From: Tetrahymena thermophila SB210
Lineage: Eukaryota; Ciliophora; Oligohymenophorea; Hymenostomatida; Tetrahymenidae
Reading direction: 5' to 3'
Assembly (NCBI RefSeq): GCF_000189635.1
Contig: NW_002476169.1
Location: 421,618-485,617 of the forward strand
Length of the DNA: 64,000 nt
Below the pieces are notes generated by a model. The model ran no database searches. It was given only the letters and a program-made list of their open reading frames with translations, and was not told where the DNA came from. The position numbers and the translations under genes are program-made. Numbering within the stretch: position 1 is the stretch's first letter; each line of letters starts with the position of its first letter. Below are positions 1-13,178 of this stretch, in pieces.

Positions 1-3000
1 TTTTTCTATCAATTTTGTATTCATCAGAAATAAGCAATTTTCTTTTCAAAGCTGGGTTTTCAATAGCATAATCCTATAATATAATTAATTAATTAATTAA
101 TAATTTTAATTCAATATTTGCTTACAGTTGAGAATTCCTTTACAATGGCCTCTTCGTAACTTAAAGTTTTATTTTTATCAATTTCCTCTTCATCATAAAT
201 TTAATCTTCATCAATCTTGAATAATTTTTCACTAATAAACTCTAAAGGTATGGCAAAATTTATTACTGAGAGAACTATTCCTATAATTGAAGGGACATAA
301 GGTCTATCTAAACTATTAGATAGCTTAAAAAATAGAAAAGCTGTAGAAGAATATATTATCAAACCAATTTTTAAAATAATCAAAGAGCTTTAAGATAACT
401 TTGTTCCGAAACTGACTAATACAACTCTTCTATAAATTAGCAAATACTTTTTATCATTTAAATAAAATAATTAAATTACAAAATATGTTTCAAAAAAAGA
501 ATTTTATCTTGAAAAAAAAGTTTTATGAAAACAAATTTATATAAAAAAAAGTACTTTAGCTATAACATATTGTATTGCTAGAGCAATAAAAGACCACATT
601 AAGCATAGGGGCATAACTGAAGTATAGAAAAACATCATAAATATTGATTTTAATGTAGTTGCATACTGAACAGACAATTAAAACTCAGGATCTTAAAACA
701 ATCTGTTTTTTTTTTAAATTAGTTAATTAAAAATTATTTGTTTTTAATAAAATTTACTCTTAAGCTTCCCTTTATGTATAAGTACATTTATTTTATTCTC
801 CCAGTTTTTTTTATCTGTTTCTATTAAATTACTTCCATCTGTAAGAAGGGTCAAAAATAAAAGTCATTAAGATGGGCAAAAAGGCATTTGTCATAAAAAT
901 CGAATTTTAGTTAAGAATTAATCCAGCTTTTAAGCATTAAAACAAATTCAAAATTGGCACCAATTTCAAAATTAAATTTTACTTGGACTGTATAGAATGG
1001 AATAATATGAATCTGCGGAAGATACCATTATGAGCAAAAGCAAAGGAATAACTGTAGAATTAAAGAACTAAGTTAAGCAAAGAATAATCATGAAAGATGT
1101 CTACTCGCTTGTTTTCATTCTAAACTTTTTGAGTCTAAAATAAAAAAATGATTTAGCTAAGTTTTGTTGTAATTTAATTAAAATATTTACTAATTTATTT
1201 TTTCGACTAATCTAACTAGAACTTCATTAATTACAGTAATAAAAATTGAGATACCAAGTGAGATTATTTATATAATAAATTTTTCATAATTATTAGGTTC
1301 AATCGAATTAGACTTAGTGTAGGAATACTGAACGTCTGCAAGTCCATATATTGCCATACCAGCTAAGACAATAAGGGCAATGTTCATAAAGAACCCAAAA
1401 CCTATTCTCAACTTTCTTACAGTTTTTGTTGTATAAAGATTACTCCAGCAAATATCAGTTGGATCAGGTGCTTACTATAAAATTTAAATTATATTAAAAA
1501 TAGCTTAAAAAAGTAAAAAATAAATACCTCGAATTGTAGAAGTTTTCCTTAAAATTTTAAATCCTTTTTGTCCATTTTTTTTGTTTTCTTAAGAAATTCC
1601 TATAAGTCTATTAATTAAATTTTAATTATGAAGCAAATTTAATCAACTAAAAATAAATATTATATACCTTTTTAATTATTAAATGATAAAAAAGCTTATC
1701 CAATAAAATTATATCTCATAAATTCTTAATCTTCATCCTCTCCCACAAAACTGTTATAGCACTTATTTTATATTTCACTTATTCTAGTAATTTTTCTTGT
1801 TTCTTCATATTTTTTGTCTTCGATTTCATCAATAATTTTCTATTTTTTTTCAATACCTTTATCATCTCTAGGATATCCAATCTCTTTTAATCTATTATTT
1901 AATTGTTCGATCTCTCTTAAGAGCTTAACTCTATCTTCTGTGTGCTAATTTAACTCATCTAAGTTAAAGCAAAAAGACAATCTGAAAATTTTGCCTTCAG
2001 TTTAAAATTTTTCTTTTAGATATTCCTTTTTAAATTTTATAAAAAGTAAAAATTAAATTTTTAAAATAATAAAAATAATAAAAGAAAGTTCATTTTTTTT
2101 ATATTAATAAGAAATTCATTTAATTAAAATAAAATTTTAAAAAATTTAAATAAAATATAAATGTTTTTTATTCTTAAATTAGCAAATTTAAAGCTAAATT
2201 TTTAATTTTTTATCTTCTAAAATTATTTTTTTAAATAAATTAAATTTAAAAACTTAATAATTTGAGCAAAATATTTTTAAAATAAATAAAAAATTACTTC
2301 AAAGCATTCTTTATAGCTTAAATAAAATTCCTTTTTAACTATAGCATTATTATCCTTTTTATCAGTATTATCGGCATTATTTTACTTTTTTGGTTTTAAA
2401 AGATCCATTTTCTTTTGAATCTAAGTTATAAAAACAGTGTAATCGTTTGGCGTAGTAGTTTTAATATCTATTCTGAATGATTAAATTCTGAAGTTTATTT
2501 CCATATACTGAATAAACACAATCAGAGCTAAGATTGTGAATAAATTTAAATACTCTTAAATTAATAAACTTTTTTCATCATTTCTTCTATTACCTAGTGT
2601 AAATTGTGATATCCAATTCAACTAGCAAGTATTTTAAATTTATTTTTTTGCTGCTGAAAGCGTATAGCCTTAATCAATTAATTATTATAAAGCTTTAGCT
2701 CCATCTTAGCAAGAATTTCCACTTCTTGCATTTGTAATTATATTGACTAATCCGCTAGTTGCAAATATAATTAATATTAGGATATAAATCATTTTAAGGA
2801 AACTAAAAAAGAGAGGATATGCAGGGCCTAAAAATGAAAAATCAATAATATCAGATTTTAATTAGAGTTTAAAATCTATTTTTAATCTTCCACAACAGCT
2901 ACACTGCTTGTCGTCATCATCATCATTGTTTTTGGCAACTTAATCTTGCTGTTTGTTTTGATTTTGATTCTCTAGATCTGAGTTTTTTGTTTAATTTAAG

Positions 3001-3524
3001 TTTGTTTATTCATCATTATTTTCTGTCTCTTCATCATAATACAATCTTAGTACTTTCTTTAAAAATCAAAAGATATAAATTAATTTAAAAACCAATTAAT
3101 TAATCAATGAATAATATAAAGTAAGTAAATAAATAGGTACTTAATGCTTTTCAGCTAATTTAAAATCTGGAGGAAATACATCAAGATCACCTTATTTAAT
3201 TACCTCTAAATTTTTAGCAAGCCTTTCTTAATTTGAATTATCAACGCTGTTTTTTCAAATATTTATTTTAATAAAATATATTTTCATGTTTTTTAATAAG
3301 AAATTAAATAGATAAAAATGAATGATTCATCGTAAATAGTTTTACCCTTATCCATTAGCGTTATTGCCATCTTTTTTAGATTTATTATTTTTGTTTCTTT
3401 TTTTTTTCCCTGATTTATCATCTGTTATTGGATCTTAAGCATTGATATTATTATTTTATTTGTCCTAGTTTGGTATTAAATTTAAATTTAAGTCAGTTGC
3501 TGACGTGTCTGAAATACCAGACAT
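1..3524 (-). CDS. TMEM63/OSCA-like (CSC1) membrane channel, 3' end outside window
   Basis: Multi-exon minus-strand gene read with TAA/TAG=Gln. It starts at the ATG at 3522-3524 (MSGISDTSATDLN) and is still open at base 1, so the C-terminus is missing. Order: Asn/Lys/Gln-rich N-terminus; an acidic stretch then CSCCGR and a first TM segment (about 2700-3000); a charged cytosolic coiled region (about 1730-1980); the motif APDPTDICWSNL at the start of the channel core (about 1430); then TM segments with TSEQTSFM (about 1100) and DPEFQLSVQYAT followed by a hydrophobic helix (about 570-690). These motifs and their order match the TMEM63/OSCA/CSC1 (DUF221) family of mechanically or osmotically gated cation channels. 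A last TM helix and an acidic tail follow (1-470). Exons are separated by short AT-rich introns. The family call is firm; gating and ion selectivity are inferred from the family only. Confidence 0.85.
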
Positions 3525-4463
3525 TTTTATCTATCAAGCAAATTTGTAAAAATTAGTTGGATGTTTTGCCTTTCTTTTATTTTTTAATTAACTATTAAAA
3601 AAGTATCAATTATAATCATACAAAAATCAAGTTTATAATTAAGCACAAGCTATTATTGTATAGTATTTATTATTTTTCATAAAACTACATCTCAACTGAA
3701 AAGTACAATCAAGGACAAATAAGAATATAGGATTAGTAAATTTGAAGTATTTTTTAATACTTAGGTATAGCAAAAGTATTTTATTTAATCAGTATGCATT
3801 TTGAGATGCTTATAATATTTCTAAATCATATTTAAAATTGAATTATATTAGATTACAAAATACTAAATTAAAAAATCTAGTGGTTTGGATACCACTAGAA
3901 ATTAAATTTGTATATCTTAAAGAATAGTAAATCAATTATAAAAAAATTTAAAATAGATTTAATGTTAATCCTGAAATTAAAATATCACCAATTGTATATG
4001 CGCAGATGCTGATCTTTCATTTAATTTTTATTATAATAAGCTAATTTTATTCATACAAATACTATTTTTATCAAATTTTAAAACATTTTTAATAGTTAAA
4101 ATGCCTTTTCACAAATTTAAAACCTAAATAAATTTTTTTACACATTTTCGAAAGCATTCTATTAATAAAATTTTAGAATATTGAAATATATAATCGATAA
4201 ATTGTATATTGGACCAATTAAGGTATATATTATTTAAATTAAAGGTAAAAAAAAACACTTTTAAATACTAAATATCTATTTTGAAGAAATAGATTGATGA
4301 TTTATTTTAAGTAAATTAAATTATTTATTTATTTTTAAAGAAATCTCAACTTTTTTTAATAGTTCTTTTGAGAAATAATTGAATTTTTAACTTAGGATTT
4401 AAATAAGATATTATTAATTAAAATAAACATAAATAAATTAATAGATTTAAATAAAAAACTTAA
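3525..4463. other. Intergenic, AT-rich, with one perfect hairpin
   Basis: This stretch lies upstream of the TMEM63-like gene and downstream of the TPR gene. I see no convincing open frame. The only structured element is the inverted repeat at 3876-3899. Confidence 0.6.
3876..3899. repeat. Perfect 8-bp inverted repeat with 8-nt loop
   Basis: TCTAGTGG (3876-3883) and CCACTAGA (3892-3899) are exact reverse complements around the loop TTTGGATA. The stem holds four G/C pairs in a region almost free of G and C, so it stands out locally. It lies about 570 bp beyond the stop of the neighbouring TPR gene. Function is unknown. Confidence 0.7.
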
Positions 4464-5993
4464 TCAATCAATATATAAGTCCCAATGAGATATTTCATTT
4501 TAATATTTAAGAAAAGGAATAATTTATTTATTGTATGCTAATAAAAGCAATGTATAATTAAATTGCTGCATTTTTAAAAATAGACCTTTTTTAATTTCTT
4601 TATTTTATATTATTTATGAATGTATAATGTGGAGTTTTTTTTAAATAGGTCCATAAAAAGAATTTATTATTTCTAATTTTTTGTAATCAGAAAGATTATT
4701 ATTTCTCCTTTCTAAATTTAACACTAATTTCATAATATCATTTTATATAACATCTTCTTTAAAATCTTTGTAATTTATTGCTTAAAGTTAAATCTCGAGC
4801 GACTTTTCATGTTACTATATTTGATAATAGCAGCTAGATAGCATATCATGGCATTCCAAGAAAATTGTAGTAGATAATTTAAATTTTAAAGATTGTTAAT
4901 AGAAATCAATAGCTTTTTCATATTACTACATAAACTAGTATTGCTCTGCTATCTAAAATAAAATGTAACCAGATTTTGGTTTTAATTCTGAGAGATCCTT
5001 TAAATACTTAGTAGCCTATTCATAGTTATGTTTATTGACTTCAATTGAGCACAAGCAAATATAAGATTTGTAACTGAATTAATTAAATTGGATGGACTTT
5101 TCAAGAAATTCTATTCCTTTGCTAGGCATTTCTTAATTTTCTTCTAGATAATTTTAAATATATAAATAATATCCTAATCTATATAATGTATCACTGTCTT
5201 CAGGATTTATTTCATATGATTTATATAAATAAGAAATTGCTTTTTTTTTATCAACTTTATAATTAAAATAAAAATGTGATATATTATTTAGGATAACTGT
5301 ATTTTAGGGATTTAAGTTCAAAGCTTCTAAATATAATTCTTCTGCTTTATCATGCTAGTTTATCTAAGCATATAGAAAAGCAAGGTTATTTGCAAAACCT
5401 AAGAGTCTATTATTATCTTTGTACATTTATTCTGTATACTCTATAGATTCCTGATAAAGCCCTTTATCATAAAGAACCATCCCTATAGAATTAATTATCT
5501 CATATTTATATTAAGGAGCTTCATCTAAAGCCTATTTTAATATATGAACGCATTCAATATCAGACTATTCGCGAAAATTTTCAAAAAATTTATACAATCC
5601 TAAGCCATATAAATACAATCCCTTCACATAATTATCCTGATTTTCATTTTAATCTTTATAATTTTATGTAAATTTCAATAAAATACAATTGTTTTCTTCA
5701 GTAGCTTCAAGATCTAAATTATACAAATGTTGTTAATAAGTTATTTGCATAAATATATCAATTTCATCTACATTTTCCCCTTTTCTATCTCTAATCTCTT
5801 TGGATAAAATATTAAATTTCTCTTTTGCAATCTAAATCTAACTTTTTTCAAATAAACACCTTATTAAGTAAAACTAGGCTAAACAATAATCATCGAAATG
5901 ACTTTTATCTTTTGCTAACTCTTCTGCTAAGGCTTAGCATTCATCTAAATAGCTATTATAATATTTAAATTTTATTTCTTCTATTGAAACCAT
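4464..5993 (-). CDS. Tetratricopeptide-repeat (TPR) protein, single exon, 509 aa
   Basis: One uninterrupted frame from ATG (5991-5993) to TGA (4464-4466), 1530 nt. The protein is helical throughout. The middle holds clear TPR units, for example around FANNLAFLYAQINQHDKAEE, followed by ALNLNPQNTVILNN and SYEINPEDSDTLYRLGYYLY, with the usual small/aromatic pattern and N/P turn. No catalytic domain, signal peptide or TM segment is visible. TPR arrays are protein-binding scaffolds, and the partner cannot be told from sequence. The stop codon is close to the start of a long AT-rich spacer. No intron is needed. Confidence 0.85.
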
Positions 5994-7331
5994 AATAATT
6001 GTGTTAAGTAATTTTTAATTTGATCAGTATTATATCTGTTTGTTATAATTTCGTATTAATTATTTTCAATATTTTAAAATAAAAAATAAACATAAAATAC
6101 TTACTTACTATTATATTTATTTTTTAGAATTAGAATTTTTTAAACTTTAAGCAACTAAATTTTTTATTAAAAATATCATCTTTTTTAATTGACTCGTAAG
6201 TCAGAAAGCAATTTTAATCTAGAATATGGTATATTCATATAATTTTTATTTAAATTCAATGTATAAAAAGTATATAATGGATTTTTATTTAAATAAATGG
6301 CAATATTAAAAAATAAAATTATAGTATATTTAGTAAATATAACATATTTACTATATAATAAGAAGATGGAATTCACAAGCTTATAATTAAATATAAATTT
6401 AAGATACTTTAGCTAAGTTGAAGAAGTTGGTATTAATATAAATACAAGCTTTTTTTCTCATCTTTTTTAATCAGTTAAAGATTAATTTAGACTTCCATCT
6501 ATGTAAAAAGGGGTGCTTGTTATTGTAGAGAAAATAGATTTATTAAAAAAGAATCAATTATTATTTAATGGTTCATATAGCCTGAAAAAAGGGTATCAAC
6601 ATGTATAATAAAACTTTTTTTATTAAATAATAAATAATATTAGAATATTCTGTAAATCTAATCAAAATAGACTGACTTAAATATTAATAAAAATAAATAT
6701 AATATAATATAATATAAAAAATACAATTTAATTAATCCTAACATAATTAATATAGAAAATAAATTGTGTCGATGTAGTTAAAATTGCCTATGATTTATTT
6801 AATTTATTTAAAATATTTATTATTAGCTAAAATTCAACTTTTATTGTTAAAAAAAGAATTTAATTTTTTGATTTCTGATGGAATGTTATCAAATAGTAAA
6901 TTAAACAAAAATTTAGAGTAAGCATTAATTAATAACTTCTTAAATACAAAAAAGTATGATGATGGTATTTATTCTGTTAACAATTTAAATATTTCTGCAA
7001 AATTTATAAAAATGTATTAATGTTTTAATATAAAATATGCAAATCGATTTAATTCATAAAACAAGATAATAAAAATCAAAAAAGTAATAACATCATTTAT
7101 AGTTGAATTAAAATCTCTCTTCCCACTATTGATCGCTTCAGAAATATCTTAGGATAAAAAAGTCATTACAAATTAAAATCCCATAACAATTATCTTAAAA
7201 AAGTTGTAAATATTCTTCATAAAATAAATAAATGCTAATTTGATTTACTATTAATTAAATTATCAAAATTTTTGCAATCAAAACTAAAAAAACTATCATA
7301 AAAAGGCTTCTAAACTTAATTTTAAAAGTCA
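5994..7331. other. Intergenic spacer between divergent genes
   Basis: This 1.3 kb lies between the start of the minus-strand TPR gene and the start of the first plus-strand paralogue, so it should contain both promoters. It is very AT-rich, with a short TATAA-type run near 6690-6715. A TGA-free frame from about 6772 runs into the paralogue in the wrong frame and is not considered coding. Confidence 0.55.
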
Positions 7332-8591
7332 ATGTAGAAGCATTTATCTCACTTAGAGCTTCAAAAAATCATAAAGAAAGACAGAAGGAGATCAAAAAAA
7401 ACATTATTTATTCTACTTTAAAAACCATTAAACTGTATTAGTGTGTTTTACAAAGAACCTTTGTAAGATAAAAAGCTTTTTATAGCATTCGATGTTGTTA
7501 TCAATTTAGAAATATTTGACTAACAAAAAGAATCTGATTCAGTGATTCTATTCAGTGATTTTAATACATGGCGCATTCCTTTGAAAGTTGAAAAAAAGTT
7601 AATCGCTCACTCATAACTTCCATAAATTTTGTAATAATACCAAATTAATTGTAAGGAGTATGAAGAATCAGGGAATCAAGATCACTAAAACTCGTTTAGT
7701 TCATAAACTGATAAAGGTGATGATTTGCTTAACCCTTAAATAATAGACCATTTTATGGGTAATAATTACCTTATAGAAGTAGAATTAGATACAAATAATA
7801 CAGGCTCTAAAGTATTTGGTGATTTTGCAAAAGTTTTAAACAGTATTCCTAATTAAAAAGCTCATTTATTAGCTGATAAAATAGTTCTCTATCAAAACTT
7901 TGTAAATAATTGCTTGTAGAGTTATAAGTAATACGAAAAAAGTCTTACAAGAATTCTCCCAAACTTAAAAGAAGAAAATATTCTTGAAGCATTATTGCAA
8001 GAATAAATGAGTTCTTCCTATGAATAAGCTTATAAAATTATTTCTGAAAAAATAATTAATAATAAATTTGTCTCATACTTGATAAAAGTTAATAAAGAGG
8101 GTTAGCAAGTGATTCAAAAGTTTGGCTATTCCAAAGCTTTTTTGGATATTCTAGGAATATAGGGTAATTATGAATAGTTCTTTATGAGGAGAGGACCGAT
8201 TAATCCTTTTAATCCTCGAAATAGATTAGACAGACTTATAGTTGGGCTTCATAAAAAAGCGCTTGGATATCAGAGAAATATTGCAGATAAATATGAAGAT
8301 TTTTATACTGACTAAGAAATTTATACTATAGACAATATAGTGTTTAAGACTAACTATAAAACAGAAAAGCACTTTTTGAATTAATCAGACCAGTATTTTA
8401 TAAAATCTTCATTTTTACTCTAAATAACTACATTTGATATACCTGATTAGATTATAGCATAAATAGCTAATATTCGTCACTAAAATTCTATACCGAAATC
8501 GCAAATTGCTTAAAATCAAGAAAAAGAGATTTGGAATTTGCAATATAATTGTGAGTCTGAAATATTTTTGAACAAATATTACATTCATTGA
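7332..8591 (+). CDS. Tandem paralogue 1 (subtype A), unknown function, possible PAS-like fold, 419 aa
   Basis: Single exon, 1260 nt, ATG at 7332 to TGA at 8589-8591. The start matches paralogue 2: both begin with a short helix and a basic patch (here KKDRRRSKK). Then come KKLFIAFDVVINLEIF, a variable Q/N-rich segment, the stretch IEVELDTNNTGS, and a conserved C-terminal half with FVSYLIKVN, KFGYSKAFLDILGI, FMRRGPINPF, NRLDRL, a T-D...F-x-C-like strand region and a final ESEIFLNKYYI. The C-terminal half (glycine-tyrosine-serine turn, helix, then strands) resembles a PAS sensor fold, but this is a weak inference. No TM segment. First of four copies spaced 2.2-2.4 kb apart. Confidence 0.8.
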
Positions 8592-9701
8592 GTTAGAACG
8601 AAATTAAGCAAATAGAACAAATTGAAAGTTTTTAATCAATAAATTACACTTAAAAAAAACTTTCTAAACAAAAAAGATAATAAAAAATATAAAACAAACA
8701 ATTTAACCAATTATTAAAAGGGTAGTAAAATAAATATCTGCCAAAATATAAAACGAAATTAAATTCTATTGTATATAATAATATAATAATTCACAAATGA
8801 ACTCTATTAATCAATTTATTTATCTTTAAATTCAGCATAAAATATTTATCTCACTAATTTTATCAAATTTTATAATCATAATTTGTGATTAAGTCATTAT
8901 CACTTTAAAAAAATTAACACAATTTTCTCTTATTTATTGTATTTTTTTATATATTATTTTACTATGAATTTGCAATTTGAACTTTTACTTAATATTAAGA
9001 ATTTTTGTCAAATTCTGGTGAACTGAGTAAAAGCGAATATAAAATGTAAATTTTATTTTTCTTACACGCGTTAACTATAGCTATTGATCATATTATATAA
9101 TGTAGGTTGTATGAGTTGAATGAACTAAATGAATATTTTTAAAGTTAAAATTAAAATAGAGTTATACAAATATTAATAATTATTTAATGTGAACATTAGT
9201 AGAGAGTAAAAAAATTCATTATTTTATTTTTATAATTATTTTATTCAAAATAAATTAAAATCTTTATGGATTTTCTATTGTATTGATTTAATTGGTATTT
9301 TTTGCTTAATTACATAATTCTTTTATTGTCACAATCTGAAAGAATGAACCATCTAAATTTAGTATTACTAGTTTTAAAAGGAAATTAAGTAAACAAAATT
9401 TTTTATTATAAAAGAATCTCAAATGTTAGAACTAAATACCTTATAAAAAATTTTTATAAACATGGTTAACTAATTTATACATTTATTTAGCTGGGTAAAA
9501 TTTTAAATAGATAATGTTATAAACTATTTCATAATCAAAATCGAATTTGCATTTAATAAACATTTGTATAGCTTTACTGTATTTGGTAAAAGAATAATTA
9601 ATTACTCCTGAGCCAAATAAATAATTAGATTTTTTTACTAATCAAATTCAGATAAAAATTGTTCACAAAAATTTGATTTTTGAATTCAACTTAAATTAAG
9701 A
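8592..9701. other. Intergenic spacer within the paralogue array
   Basis: 1.1 kb of AT-rich DNA between paralogues 1 and 2, close in length to the next two spacers (1041 and 1015 bp). I see no coding potential. It presumably contains the terminator of copy 1 and the promoter of copy 2. Confidence 0.6.
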
Positions 9702-10970
9702 ATGGATAAACATTTTTCAGCAGCAGAACTTTAAAAAGTAATCAAAAAGAATAAAAGAAGATCTAAGAAAGAGTTAATAGTCTTGATTTAAAAAAATATG
9801 AATGTTGTTAGCATATTATATAAGGAGCCTTAGCAGGAAAAAAAAATATTTATTGCGTTTGATGTGGTACTCAACTTGGAACTTTTTTAGTAATGTCAGA
9901 ACTTTGATGAGACATTTTTCTTTCATGATTTAAGCACTTGGAGGACTCCTATAAAAATAGAAAAAAAATATGTAAATGGAGCATTTATTTAAGACTCTTT
10001 GAGTGTTGCAAATATTAGCTAAAATTATTTGAGCGCTAATACTACTTTTTCAGCTTCTACTATTGATTTATCATATAAAAGTCAAAATCCTTTAATATAT
10101 TATTAAAATTCTGATACAAAATCTATTGAAAATAAAATGAGTAATAATTTTTTAATAGAAATAGAATTGGATTCTTAATCAACAGGATTAGTTTAATTTG
10201 GTGATGTTTCTAAAATAATTAAAAGCTTTTCAAGTGAAAAAGCAAATTCACTTGCTATCTAACTTAATAAATATCAAGATTTTGTAAAGGCATGTTTACA
10301 AGAATATAAAGTCCAAGAAAAGAGCATGATGAAAATATTACCAAATTTCTAAGAAATAAATATGCTTGAAAAAGCCATTTAGGAGTCTAATATAATTTCA
10401 ATGTTGAAAGCTCAAAAAATAATTGAAGAAAAGTTGTAAAAGAATTAATTTATTTCATATATAGTAAAAATAAATAAAGATGGATAATAAATTTTACATA
10501 AATTTGGTTATTCTAGAGCTTTTTTAGATATTATGGGTGTCTACAATAACTATGAAAGCTTCTTTATGAGGAGAGGACCTATAAATCCATTTAACTAGTA
10601 AAATAGACTTGATAGACTTATAGCAGGTTTATTTCATAAAGCAGAGGGCTTCTTTTAGAAATAAACAAATAATTATAGTGACTATTACTCAAATGAATAA
10701 ATCTACACACTCGATAACATTTCATTCAATTGTGATTTTGTAATTGATAAAATATTTCTCAACAAATCTGATAAATATTATGTAAATGCAGGATTTCTTC
10801 TCTAAATAGCTACTTACAAAATATCTGAAGATACTCTAGCTAGAATAAAGAGTTTTAGACTAAAAAATGGGCAAAATAAATTACTAAAATATATTGATAG
10901 TAAAGATGAATACCAAGACATTCATTATACATGTGAAACAGAATTATTTTTAAACCGCTATTATTAATGA
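9702..10970 (+). CDS. Tandem paralogue 2 (subtype A), unknown function, 422 aa
   Basis: Single exon, 1269 nt, ATG at 9702 to TGA at 10968-10970. It is the closest relative of paralogue 1. Shared elements are ELQKVIKKNKRRSKKEL near the N-terminus, KKIFIAFDVVLNLELF, an acidic FLIEIELDSQSTG segment, then FISYIVKINKDGQ, HKFGYSRAFLDIMGV, FFMRRGPINPFN, NRLDRLIAGL, the YTLDNISFNCDF strand region, LLQIATYKIS and a terminal ETELFLNRYYQ. The basic KKNKRRSKK patch could be a nuclear signal or DNA-contacting region. Soluble, no signal peptide. Frame integrity and conserved motifs argue for a functional copy. Confidence 0.8.
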
Positions 10971-12011
10971 ATAAGAAACATTTATTTAAAATAACAATAC
11001 ATCTATTAATAATTATTATTTTTGAAATGTTTACAAGAGTTTTACTAATTAAAATTAAATAATTTTTATTTTATATTTTATAATAAATTTGATATCAAAC
11101 TAAGTATTAAAAATAAAATTAATTTAGCTTTTAATAAAAAAAATAATATTTTTTTGATTTAAATTCATAAAATAAATTATTTTGAAATGATTATTTTTAA
11201 TAATAGTTTAACTTTTTATGTTGTACTTTTAGATAGAATTTTTTATTTTTTATGATATTAAATATCATTCGATCTTATTTTATAAATATTTTATTAATTA
11301 AAGTTTTAAATAAGCATCTTAAATAAAAAAAATTTATTTTTCCTAAATTTAAATTAATTAATATTTAATCAACTATTTTAATTAATTTATAAAAATTAAA
11401 AGAAGGAGTAAATGTAAAGAATAATATTTGCTGTTTACTTAGATTATGGTAAATAAATGGCATTCTTAAATTTTATTTAAAAAATTTAGTTAGCTTTATG
11501 CATTTTTTTAATTATTTGCTTAAAAAATTATTTTTTAAGAAAATAAAATTAATAGATTTTTAACTAACAGTTGCTATACTTTATTTTATAATATACAAAA
11601 GGCATTATTATTATTTATTTAGATAAATGGTAATAGATTAATAACAGTTTAATCTAAAAAAAAAATGTTTGTTTATTTAAATATTTTCTATTTAGAAAAT
11701 AACTAATTAATAAATAAAATTAGTTTAATTAGATAAAATATTTTCATTTATGAATGAAATTAATATTAATTTTCTTAGTAATTTTAAATGATAAAAATAA
11801 TATGATTTTATATTCTAATATCATAATTTTAATGGCTGATATATATTTATGATAATTATTAGTAATCTAAATTTCTAATTATATTGATTTGAATGCTTTT
11901 AATCTAATTGTGTTTTCTATTGATTACTTTTCTAGAGAGAAGATTTATTATTAAAATTTTGATCTAGAAAAAGAGTGAATTATATTAAAAATTGAATTAT
12001 TTACTGAATAT
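10971..12011. other. Intergenic spacer within the paralogue array
   Basis: 1.04 kb, extremely AT-rich with many short A and T runs. I see no gene or RNA in it. Confidence 0.6.
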
Positions 12012-13178
12012 ATGCAAATGGAAATAGAAAGTAACTTTTCAGAAACAAAAAAAGGTATATCAGAAGAGTAAAAGTAATAAGAGAAGCTATTAAAAAAATA
12101 AAAAAAGAAACTGCAAAATAAATAGAAGTAAGAGTTATAAATTAAGTAATATGGAGTAAAAAGTGTCATAATTAAAGATCTAAGCTATGAAAAAAAGATA
12201 TTTTTACTTACCGATTTAATAGTTGATTTGGATATGTATTAAAATGAAAATCTAGAGAGACCAACAAAATTTGAATTGATATCAAATTGGAGGCCTTGCA
12301 CAAAAATTGTCAATGAAAATAACATAGTTCACATAGATTTAGATACATCTGTTGATGGATTAAGTAATTTTAACCAAGTTATTAAAATATTGTAAAGTAT
12401 ACCAAATTAAAACGCTTATGAACTTAGCTAGCATATTTAAGCATATGAAAAATCAATAAAGTTATATGATGAAAAAAATAATGACTTAATGTATATTTAT
12501 CGCTTGATAAGTCAAGATTAGAGATCTAATTACACATTAAATGACTACTTTGAAGATGAAGTTTAATAAAGATTAAAGATGGCTTTGTAGTTGATAAATG
12601 AAAAATATAAAACAAACAAATTTATTTCTTACATGATAAAAATTCGCAGAAGGAATCATTAAGTAGTAGCAAAGTATGGGTATTCGGTTGAATTGCTAAA
12701 TTTATTGGGCATTAACAATGAGAATATGTACAGAATTTTATATTAAAATGGTCCATTACTTTTTTTCTCAAATCAAGATAAATTTAATAGACTTAAGAAT
12801 AGCTTAATTAGAAGAATAGAAGGCCTATAATATTTATAATCCTAAACTGAAGATCTTATATATGAAAACTAAACTATATTGACATTTGATGACTTAAAAT
12901 TTAACTGCAATATCCATATGATTAAAACTCAGCTTAATAATGATTAAAATTTTTTTATTAGGAATGTAATTCATATTCAATTAGCACTTTATGATATAAA
13001 CGATGATATTATTAATGAAATTAATCATCTACGCTATAAAAATGCAGAAGAAAGCCAAAATTAAACTAAAAATGAATTTGATGATATATATTATGGTCTC
13101 GATTACCAAACTTAATCAGAAATGTTTTTATAAAAGTTTTATATCAATAAGAATTGTAATCAACCAGCATCTCAATGA
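12012..13178 (+). CDS. Tandem paralogue 3 (subtype B), unknown function, 388 aa
   Basis: Single exon, 1167 nt. The ATG at 12012 is the first in frame after an in-frame TGA, and the stop is TGA at 13176-13178. The N-terminus is a Lys/Gln/Glu-rich likely coiled coil. It is followed by KDLSYEKKIFLLTDLIVDLD, a conserved Trp (NWRPC), HIDLDTSVDGL, and the C-terminal half: FISYMIKIRRRN, KYGYSVELLNLLGI, LYQNGPLLFF, DKFNRLKNSL, TFDDLKFNCNI, IQLALYDI and a final SEMFLQKFY. It aligns with subtype A over the C-terminal half but has a different N-terminus. A standard-code ORF in this region (13003-13206) is a shadow. Confidence 0.8.

Noticed and set aside
6185-6376. 63-aa minus-strand standard-code ORF
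   Set aside because: Ile/Tyr/Asn/Leu-rich translation typical of AT-rich DNA, no supporting motif, in the spacer before the paralogue array.
6772-7541. TGA-free frame of about 256 codons overlapping the start of paralogue 1
   Set aside because: The true gene uses another frame, shown by alignment with paralogue 2. The translation upstream is non-protein-like.
11951-12169. 72-aa minus-strand ORF
   Set aside because: Shadow of the Gln/Lys-rich N-terminus of paralogue 3; Phe/Tyr/Ser-rich as expected from reversed coding sequence.
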